DNA from: Thraustochytrium sp. TN22
Taxonomy: Eukaryota > Sar > Bigyra > Thraustochytrida > Thraustochytriidae
Reading direction: 5' to 3'
Assembly (NCBI GenBank): GCA_013306675.1
Contig: JABLUY010000279.1
Coordinates: 1 to 22,452, forward strand
Length of the DNA stretch: 22,452 bases
The notes below the pieces were generated by a model that saw only the letters and a list, made by a program, of their open reading frames with translations, was not told where the DNA came from and did not search any database. The translations under genes were made by a program, and so were the position numbers. Shown here in pieces: positions 1-6,402 of the stretch. Positions within the stretch are counted from its first letter, which is position 1; every line of letters begins with the position of its first letter.

Positions 1-66
1 GGGCGGGCGGGCGGGCGGCGCGGCGCGGCGCGGCGCAGCGCGGCGCGGCGCGGCACGGCACGGCAG
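1..66. repeat. GGGC / GGCGC short tandem repeat upstream of the NRAMP gene
   Basis: The window opens with about five GGGC units followed by a run of GGCGC pentamers with a few A substitutions (gcagc, gcacg). It ends four bases before the ATG at 71, so it lies in the 5' UTR or core promoter of the transporter gene. The G runs could form G-quadruplex or stable hairpin structure. The left edge is cut by the window, so the full length is unknown. Confidence 0.7.
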
Positions 67-70
67 CGCC

Positions 71-2605
71 ATGGCGGAGCGCGGCGCGGAGGCGCGCGGG
101 CGGCGCAGCAGCGAGCCGCCGGCCGCGGACGAGGAGACGCCGTGGCGGCGCTGGAGCGCCTGGGGCAGCGCGGACGGCGCGGAGCCGCGCAGCGCGGGCA
201 GCGGAGGCAGCGCGTACGGGCTGGCGGCGGCCTTCGTGCACGGGCAGCCGGAAGCGGCGCGGCAGCGGCTGCACACGGACGAGACGGCGCGGCGCAGCAG
301 CGAACGCAACGTGCGCCTGGAGGACGCGCCGCCGCGCGCCACGCGCAGGCGCCGCGCTACGAGCTGGGACCACGCTGTGCGCCGCAAGCGCAGCCGCGAG
401 CACGCCACCTTCGACTTTGACGTGCTCACGCGCACGAGCTTTAAGCTCGTCGAGGCCCAGAAGGTCCACATCCCGGACGACGAGGACGATGAGGACGAGG
501 ATATTGAGGACCAGGACGAAGACGGCGACGGCGACGAGGGCACAGGCGACGATGGCGACGATGGCGACGGCGGCGCCAAGGAGCGAGGCGATTTGGCCGT
601 CAGCGACGCGGACATGGCCGACATGGAGGCCGGCCGCCGCACGCCGCGCAGCGGCGGCTTCAGCGCCGTGGACGAGACCGGCGAGGAGGACGAGGAGGAC
701 GAGGAAGACGAGGATCAGGAGGACGATCAGGAGGTGTCGGGCGCGTCCAGACCGCCGTCGCCGCGCCGTCGCCGCGTAGAGGTGGACGAGGACGAGGATG
801 ACGCCGGCAGCAGGCACGGGCCGAGGTCGCTCTCATCGTCGAGCAGTGAGCACGCGCCCCTGCTGCTCAAGCAGCTGTCCGTGGATAGCGTGGGCAGCGC
901 GCTCGTCGTCGTGAGCCCGCGGTCCGGCGCCGTGCGCCGCGTGACGCGCGGGCGCTTCTCTTTCCGCAAGTTCTGGATGTACTGTGGGCCCGGCTGGCTC
1001 ATGTCAGTCGCCTACCTGGACCCAGGCAACATTGAGTCGGACCTGCAGGCCGGCGCATTCCACGGGTACCAGCTGCTCTGGGTGCTAGCGCTCGCGACGT
1101 GCGCCGGGCTCTTCTTCCAGTGCCTGGCCGTGCGTCTGGGCGTGGTCATGAACAAGAACCTCGCGGAGGCGTGCCGCGAGCACTACGGCCGCGCCGACAA
1201 CTACGTTCTCTTTGGCATGATGCAGCTCGCCGTCATCGCGTCGGACTGCCAAGAGCTCCTCGGCTCCGCCATCGCCTTCCGCGTGCTCTTTGGCATCCCA
1301 CTCTGGGTCGGCTGCCTGCTCACCGGCCTCGACACGCTCACCTTTTTAGGACTGCACGTGATTGGCGTGCGCCAGCTCGAGCTCTTCTTCGTGCTGCTCA
1401 TTGGCGTCATGGTGACGTGCTTCGTGGGCACCTTCCTCTCGGACCCAGGCGACCCGCTCGCCATCGCTGAGGGCGTCTTCGTGCCGCGCCTGGCGCGCAG
1501 CGCCTCGGTGCAGGCCGTCAGCATCCTGGGCGCCGTCGTCATGCCGCACAATATTTTTCTGCACTCCGCGCTCGTGCTCTCGCGCGAGATCGACCGCTCG
1601 CGCCCGCACCGCGTCGCGGAGGCCAACTTTTATTTCTCCATCGAGGCCGGCCTGGCGCTCTTCGTGTCGCTGCTCATCAACATCGCCGTGGTGTCCGTCT
1701 TCTCCCACGGCTTTTACAGCGACACCTGCAGCGCGGAGCAGGGCCCGCTCATGCTGCACCCGGGCGCCATCCAGGTGGATCCGCCCTACGCGTGCGTGCC
1801 GGCGGCGCCCGGTGCCGCCGCCTCTGCCGTCGCTTGCGTGACGGCCGGCGGCGTGCAGGGCTCCTGCATGCCCATTGGCCTGCAAGGCGCCGCGCAGGCG
1901 CTCCAGGCCTTTGTGGGCCGCGCCGCCGCCGTTATCTGGAGTATCGGCCTGCTGGCCGCCGGCCAGAGCTCCACAATGACCGGCACCTACGCCGGCCAAT
2001 TCATCATGGAGGGCTTCTTGGAGCTCGAGATTCCCAATTGGGTGCGCGTCGCCATCACGCGTGCCATCTCGCTCATTCCGGCTCTCATCGTCGCGGTGCT
2101 CGCCAACTCCAATGTGCTCGCCGCCGACAAGCTCGACGAGATGCTCAACGTCCTGCAAAGCCTGCAGCTGCCCTTTGCGCTCTTCCCGCTGCTGCTCTTC
2201 ACCGGCTCGCGCGAATACATGGGCCACTTTGCCAACAGCGCCTTGGTGCAGCGCGCCGGTTTGCTCACCTGCGCGGTCGTCATCGTCATCAACTTTTACC
2301 TCGTCGCCAACTCCGTCGACGTCGACGACCTCTCCGCCACCGGCGTTGCTGTCGCGCTGCTCTTCTCGGCGCTCTACATTTACGTCGTCGCGCGTCTCGC
2401 TTGGAGCCTGCTGCGCGCCGATTCGGCGGACGGCCCATTTGGGCGCGCCTCCAAGACGGTCGACTCGGCCCCCTTGGTCGCCGCCTACGGCGCAATTGCC
2501 AGCAACGGCAACGGCGCGCAGCACATGCCGCGCAACGACAGCTCGTCCTCCAAGCTCTCCTCTTCTTCGCGCGGTCGCACCGGGTCGCTGCCCAGCCTAG
2601 ACTGA
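71..2605 (+). CDS. NRAMP-family divalent metal transporter with long acidic N-terminal extension
   Basis: 844-residue membrane protein expected to move divalent transition metals (Fe2+, Mn2+) with protons across an endosomal, vacuolar or plasma membrane. The SLC11 core spans about residues 296-790. It carries the metal-binding DPGN motif at 317-320, the A-x-x-M-P-H-N motif at 488-494 with the metal-coordinating Met491, and the family transport signature GQSSTMTGTYAGQF at 631-644, which is nearly animal-like. The core has the alternating hydrophobic segments expected of 11-12 helices. The ATG sits in a strong context (gcgccATGg) and no earlier in-frame ATG is visible. Unusually, about 295 residues precede the core: a basic Arg-rich stretch to ~110, then Asp/Glu-rich tracts at ~136-168 and ~202-243. 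A Leu-rich EHAPLLL segment at ~260-266 resembles an acidic dileucine sorting signal. Family assignment is secure; metal choice and location are inferred. The next gene is convergent, with ~107 bp between stops. Confidence 0.95.
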   Translation: MAERGAEARGRRSSEPPAADEETPWRRWSAWGSADGAEPRSAGSGGSAYGLAAAFVHGQPEAARQRLHTDETARRSSERNVRLEDAPPRATRRRRATSWDHAVRRKRSREHATFDFDVLTRTSFKLVEAQKVHIPDDEDDEDEDIEDQDEDGDGDEGTGDDGDDGDGGAKERGDLAVSDADMADMEAGRRTPRSGGFSAVDETGEEDEEDEEDEDQEDDQEVSGASRPPSPRRRRVEVDEDEDDAGSRHGPRSLSSSSSEHAPLLLKQLSVDSVGSALVVVSPRSGAVRRVTRGRFSFRKFWMYCGPGWLMSVAYLDPGNIESDLQAGAFHGYQLLWVLALATCAGLFFQCLAVRLGVVMNKNLAEACREHYGRADNYVLFGMMQLAVIASDCQELLGSAIAFRVLFGIPLWVGCLLTGLDTLTFLGLHVIGVRQLELFFVLLIGVMVTCFVGTFLSDPGDPLAIAEGVFVPRLARSASVQAVSILGAVVMPHNIFLHSALVLSREIDRSRPHRVAEANFYFSIEAGLALFVSLLINIAVVSVFSHGFYSDTCSAEQGPLMLHPGAIQVDPPYACVPAAPGAAASAVACVTAGGVQGSCMPIGLQGAAQALQAFVGRAAAVIWSIGLLAAGQSSTMTGTYAGQFIMEGFLELEIPNWVRVAITRAISLIPALIVAVLANSNVLAADKLDEMLNVLQSLQLPFALFPLLLFTGSREYMGHFANSALVQRAGLLTCAVVIVINFYLVANSVDVDDLSATGVAVALLFSALYIYVVARLAWSLLRADSADGPFGRASKTVDSAPLVAAYGAIASNGNGAQHMPRNDSSSSKLSSSSRGRTGSLPSLD
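479..805 (+). repeat. GAC/GAG-rich low-complexity tracts coding poly-acidic segments
   Basis: Two purine-rich blocks (about 475-560 and 675-730, with a shorter one at ~780-805) are built from gac, gag and gat codons. They encode the Asp/Glu tracts in the cytosolic N-terminus of the NRAMP protein. They resemble trinucleotide-expanded low-complexity coding sequence. No function is shown by sequence alone. Confidence 0.6.
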
Positions 2606-2712
2606 CTGCGTCCCGACCGTCGACCAAGGCAGGCACATTTTCTACTACCGACGATGAACGCCTCTGCCCAACGCGTCCCCAACACGATTTGCTATACTAC
2701 GATCGACAACCA

Positions 2713-5151
2713 TCACTTGTGCGAGTTTGAGAAGTGGCGGGAGGGCTGTGTCTGCGCCCACTCGCGACGCGCCTTGGACACGGCGTCGTTGGCCAACGAG
2801 GCGCGCGCGGCCACGGCCACGGACGGCAGCGCCGTCGCGGTGCGCGAGGCCGTGGCAAGGCGGCGCGTCCCCGTGGAACTTGGCCTGCTGTCGTCAAAGG
2901 ACCGTGCACGCCGCAGCGGGTTCCTGGCATCGGCCGTAGTGACCGCCTGCGGCTGTCCGCAGAACAGTAGGCCCCCGTTGCCGCTGCTGCTGCCGCCGCC
3001 CGTGCCAAAGACGGTCCCGGCGGCCCTCCTTGGGCCGGCGGCAAAGCCCGAGGCCGTGGCGCCCGACCCGCTGGCCACGCCGGGCCTCGCTACCGTGTGC
3101 ACCAGAAAGTCTCCTTCGCCCATGGGCAAGATGGGCGCGAAGCGCTCTCCGGACACCAGCGTGCGGTGCGCCCGCGATTTGGGCTGCTTCTTGCGGGCCA
3201 TCGCACCAGATGCGCTCGCGGTGGTGGTTGGTGGCGGGCCCAGGCTGCTGCCAAAGCTGCTGCGCCCGCTCACCAAGCCGTGGTCCGCCGTGCTCTGGCT
3301 CAGCCCGCACGAGCTCAGGCTCGACGCCGAGGTCGATCCGCAGCTGCGTCCCGACGGCAGCGCGTGCACGAGCGAGGCGTCCGTGTCCGTGGACCCGTAC
3401 GAGGCGTCCGCGAATTCCGGCAGCGGCCGCGCCGGCGAGAGGTCGTGCCGCAGTGCCAGCGACTGCATTGCGTCCTGCACCATCTCGAAAGGGTCGCTGA
3501 TCACGTGCACCACGCTTGGCGCGCTTTGCAGCTTCGGCAGCCGGTGTCGCCGGTCCAGGCTCTTGGATAGCCCGGCGCCAGGCGACGGCGCCCGGGCCGC
3601 GCGACTCCGCCGTTTCCGCTGCGCCTTTTTGCTCTTGCTGCTGCTGCCGTCCTCCTTTTGACGCTGCTCGACGCCCGGCGCGGCGCGCTCCTGCTTGATC
3701 TCAAAGCCCGGTGGCAGGTGCAGCTCGACGCGCTCGTCTTCCTCGGCTGCCGCGCCTCTGCTTCCGCGTGAGGAAAACGACGAGAACGCCGAGGTGGGCG
3801 CATCCAAGGACGTCTCCGAGGTCAGTTTCTCCTCGTCCAGCCGCAGGTGGCTCGAGGCTGGCGAGGGCGGCCCCTTGTCCTGATTGTTGTTGTTGTTGTT
3901 GCTGCTGCTGCTGCTGCCGCTGCTGTTGCTGCTGCTGCTGCTGCTGCGCATCGGCCGCAAGCTGCGATCCTGCCCGGCGTCCGAGCGCGACGTGAGCAAG
4001 GCCGGCACCGCCGTGTGCAGCGTCGTCTCCACGACGCGCGGGCGCGAGCGGTCGGCCGCAGACCGCGCCACAAACCCAAAGAAGAGGATCGCCGAGGCGT
4101 CCGGTCGTGCGCCCGGGTCCTGCTGAAAGCATGCCTCCAAGAACTCGCGCCCCTGGCCCGACAGCCCGGCCGGAATCTCCGGCGTGCTCTGGCCACAGGC
4201 AATATGATACATGGCCGTCACCGGGTTGTTGAACTGATGCCACGGCGGCTTGCCCGTCAGCATCTCCACCACCGTGCAGCCCACACTCCACATGTCGGCC
4301 TTCTTCCACATACGCTCCGATTGATCCTCGCGGATCACCTCGGGCGCCATCCACAGCGCCGTGCCTTTGATGCCGTACGCCACGCCCGAGAAGCGCGCCG
4401 ACCGCGCCGACGAGCTCCAGATGCGTTTGGATGCGCCGAAGTCCGCCAGCTTTACCGTGCCGTCCTGCGTCACGAGTACATTGCCGCCCTTGATGTCGCG
4501 GTGCGCCACCCCGCTCAGGTGCAGATACTCGAGCCCCAGCAACAGCTGCCGCGTGTACACGCGGACCACGGACTCCTCCAGGCACGAGAACCGCTCCAGC
4601 AGCCCGCAGATCGACCCACCCGACACGTACTCCAAGAAGATGCTAATCGCCGTTTCCGACCGCTCGTACCCCAGGTACCGCACGATGTTCTCGTGTTTGC
4701 ACTGTTGCAGCGTCTTGATCTCGTTCTCCAGCGCCGAAAGGTCCTGCTTGCTCGCCGTCGAGTCGTCGAAGTCCTCGATCTGCTTCACCGCGAACAGCTC
4801 GCCCGTGTCCAGGTTCATTGCCAGGTAGACGCTTCCGTACCCGCCCTTGCCCAGCATCTGGCCCCTCTTCCATCGCTTGATGCTGCACGTCATCTCCATC
4901 GCCGGGCTTCGCGTCGTCTCACGCGTGGCGGTCTCCCGCGACGGTCTCCGCACGTCCTCCTTGGACTCCATCGCCCCCCGCGGCTTGGCCCGCGGCTTGG
5001 CGAGCACGCCGAGCACGTTAAGCCGAGCTTGCTCGTCTGCTATCCGCGCGTGTAGCCCGCGCCCAGCTTGGGCTTTGATTGTGGCCTCCGTGCGGGCCGC
5101 CCGACGTGAGACTCTCAACGGCCACCTTTTGGGCCACGCGCCCATTTTCAT
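2713..5151 (-). CDS. STE11/MAP3K-like serine/threonine protein kinase
   Basis: About 812 residues if started at the ATG at 5151. The kinase domain spans ~94-360: glycine loop GKGGYGSV 101-108, ATP lysine K123 (AVK), catalytic HRDIKGGN 217-224, DFG 237-239 and activation segment end GTALWMAPEVI 263-273. The KGGN and GTxxWMAPE forms are typical of MAP kinase kinase kinases of the MEKK/ANP type, so the likely substrates are MAP2Ks. All catalytic residues are present. The remaining ~450 residues are low complexity: a Ser/Asn run at ~403-423, a basic SKKAQRKRR patch and Ser-rich segments, likely disordered regulatory sequence. The start is uncertain. The ATG at 5151 has a weak context; the ATGs at 5145 (MGAWPKRW) and 4971 (MESKEDV) have better ones, and all precede the kinase domain. 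It is divergent from the small gene at 5727 and convergent with the NRAMP gene. Confidence 0.9.
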   Translation of the reverse strand: MKMGAWPKRWPLRVSRRAARTEATIKAQAGRGLHARIADEQARLNVLGVLAKPRAKPRGAMESKEDVRRPSRETATRETTRSPAMEMTCSIKRWKRGQMLGKGGYGSVYLAMNLDTGELFAVKQIEDFDDSTASKQDLSALENEIKTLQQCKHENIVRYLGYERSETAISIFLEYVSGGSICGLLERFSCLEESVVRVYTRQLLLGLEYLHLSGVAHRDIKGGNVLVTQDGTVKLADFGASKRIWSSSARSARFSGVAYGIKGTALWMAPEVIREDQSERMWKKADMWSVGCTVVEMLTGKPPWHQFNNPVTAMYHIACGQSTPEIPAGLSGQGREFLEACFQQDPGARPDASAILFFGFVARSAADRSRPRVVETTLHTAVPALLTSRSDAGQDRSLRPMRSSSSSSNSSGSSSSSNNNNNNQDKGPPSPASSHLRLDEEKLTSETSLDAPTSAFSSFSSRGSRGAAAEEDERVELHLPPGFEIKQERAAPGVEQRQKEDGSSSKSKKAQRKRRSRAARAPSPGAGLSKSLDRRHRLPKLQSAPSVVHVISDPFEMVQDAMQSLALRHDLSPARPLPEFADASYGSTDTDASLVHALPSGRSCGSTSASSLSSCGLSQSTADHGLVSGRSSFGSSLGPPPTTTASASGAMARKKQPKSRAHRTLVSGERFAPILPMGEGDFLVHTVARPGVASGSGATASGFAAGPRRAAGTVFGTGGGSSSGNGGLLFCGQPQAVTTADARNPLRRARSFDDSRPSSTGTRRLATASRTATALPSVAVAARASLANDAVSKARREWAQTQPSRHFSNSHK
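3882..3948. repeat. TTG/CTG trinucleotide repeat inside the MAP3K gene
   Basis: About 20 triplets of ttg and ctg (with one ccg) on the + strand, read on the - strand as caa/cag-type DNA but in the frame giving aac and agc codons. The product is therefore a Ser/Asn run rather than polyglutamine. It lies just C-terminal to the kinase domain and is a likely length-polymorphic site. Confidence 0.75.
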
Positions 5152-5435
5152 GAACCGGGACAACGATCGTCTGTCTGTCTGTCTGTTGCTTGTGAGCGAA
5201 AGCCCGGTCTAGGCTGGACTATGAGTGGGATAGACTGTGAGGCCGGCGAGGGCGACGTCGAAGCTGGCTGCTTGACGAAAAGAGACGAGAGAGAAAGTGA
5301 TTCTCTGACGCTGACGAGGGCGAGGATGTCCGCTATCAAGAAAGCGTGAAGCTTCTTTGCCTAGCATGCAGCTTTCGAATGTCTCTTCTTCTTGCGGCCA
5401 CGATCCGGCACAACCAGTTCCAATTCACCGCACAG

Positions 5436-5440
5436 CCAAT
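5436..5440 (+). promoter_or_regulatory. CCAAT box candidate
   Basis: The sequence cagCCAATgag lies about 70 bp upstream of the TATA-like element at 5510, the classical spacing for a CCAAT box of a + strand promoter. It could equally serve the divergent kinase gene. It is a short motif, so chance occurrence is possible. Confidence 0.35.
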
Positions 5441-5509
5441 GAGGTCCTCACGACCAGGTCCTGGTCAAAGAGCATTTCCCCTTCTCTCCTCGTTCTCATC
5501 GTGAAAAAG

Positions 5510-5515
5510 TATAAA
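5510..5515 (+). promoter_or_regulatory. TATA box candidate for the small gene
   Basis: TATAAA in an AT-rich pocket (aaaaagTATAAAcacc) of an otherwise GC-rich region, 212 bp upstream of the ATG at 5727 and ~70 bp after a CCAAT. It implies a 5' UTR of about 180-190 nt starting near 5540. This is the best core-promoter candidate in the window. Confidence 0.45.
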
Positions 5516-5726
5516 CACCGTGCTTCACTGCGGCCAGGGCGCCGGCGAGTCCGAGGACTCGAAGACGGGGAAGCCAAGACCGGCCACGGCTTGCTCGAGG
5601 TCGGGGTGCCTCTCGGAGAGGCTTCTGGAACTCGGAAAGCGACTCGCTCCCCTCAACGCGGCCCCTTCTCGTCCAAAGTCGTCCCAGGAAGCTCCAGACC
5701 TGCAATCAACTGAGAGCAACCAAACC

Positions 5727-6215
5727 ATGGTGCGCGTGGAGCGGGAGCGCGGCGGCGGCGGGTGGGCCGCCTCGCGCACGTGGGCCGACGAGCCGGCGGC
5801 GGTGGCGCCGGGCCGGCGCGACGGCGCGATGGCCGGGCATGTGGCGGGAGGCGACCGAAGTCCGACCGCGCGTCTGGGCGACGAGGGCGCGCTGCGCGGC
5901 GTTCTTGCGCTCGCGAGGGCGTACCGACGCGTCCGCGTGCTCGTGGCGCACCTGCAGCCGCGTGTGGACGCGCTGCCAGGCGCCCTGAACGCGGCGCTGG
6001 TGCCCAAGCCCGGCACCTTCGAGTATGAGAGGTGGCTGGCGACGCTGCGGACGCTGCACGCGTCCTCCGAGGGCGCGCGCGTGCTTGAGCAGTGGACCAC
6101 GTTTTTCCAGGCGTCCGGCCCGGAGGTGAACCGGGCGCTGCGCCGGTTCCTCGTGATCTCCGCCCACCTCTCGGCGCCTGCGTACCCGGACACCTTGCAA
6201 GCCTTGCCGATGTAG
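5727..6215 (+). CDS. Small hypothetical protein, unrecognised
   Basis: 162 residues. The ATG at 5727 has an excellent context (caaaccATGg) and is the first ATG after the predicted TATA; the open frame extends upstream only by non-ATG codons. The N-terminal ~50 residues are Gly/Arg/Ala-rich and look disordered. Residues ~52-160 look helical and better ordered, with a conserved-looking core containing GTFEYERWLATLRTLH, then EQWTTFF, and a final ALRRFLVISAHL helix. No signal peptide, transmembrane helix or known motif was recognised, so no function is proposed. The codon bias (G/C at third positions) and the promoter support a real gene. It ends 187 bp from the stop of the convergent kinase gene. 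Confidence 0.65.
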   Translation: MVRVERERGGGGWAASRTWADEPAAVAPGRRDGAMAGHVAGGDRSPTARLGDEGALRGVLALARAYRRVRVLVAHLQPRVDALPGALNAALVPKPGTFEYERWLATLRTLHASSEGARVLEQWTTFFQASGPEVNRALRRFLVISAHLSAPAYPDTLQALPM

Positions 6216-6402
6216 CCAGCCCTTCGCGGACGCGCTGCATGCTGTACACAGACACATTTATGACACTCACACGCAAAAGAAAGAGGAAAGGGCCCACAAA
6301 GGCTGACTGAGACGAGAATCAAGAAACAGAAAGCAAAAAGGTGCAGTTGCTTATAATTACCACCAACACCGTGACTGACGCTGACCCCCGAAAAGAACCA
6401 AA

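Larger units (their letters stand above)
5152..5726. other. Divergent intergenic region between the MAP3K and the small gene
   Basis: A 575-bp non-coding stretch between two divergent starts. It is less GC-rich than its neighbours and holds four GTCT units (5169-5184) just upstream of the MAP3K start. A CCAAT element and a TATA-like element point towards the + strand gene. No convincing TATA was found for the - strand gene. Open frames crossing it start at GTG/TTG and show no recognisable protein. Confidence 0.6.

Noticed and set aside
1346-2524. Long open frame of ~390 codons on the - strand, antisense to the NRAMP gene
   Set aside because: The product is low complexity (Gly, Arg, His, Glu-rich) with no motif, and exists because GC-rich codons of the transporter leave few stops on the other strand.
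2654-3661. 335-codon + strand frame antisense to the MAP3K 3' part
   Set aside because: No domain; mirrors the Ser/Pro-rich tail of the kinase. The kinase motifs prove the - strand is coding.
3882-3948. Polyglutamine tract in the MAP3K
   Set aside because: The CAG/CAA-type repeat is read in the AGC/AAC frame by the kinase gene, so the product is Ser/Asn-rich; the Gln and Leu runs belong to non-coding frames.
3847-5055. 402-codon + strand frame antisense to the MAP3K kinase domain
   Set aside because: Composition is Arg/His/Leu-rich with no motif and it overlaps the well-conserved kinase codons.
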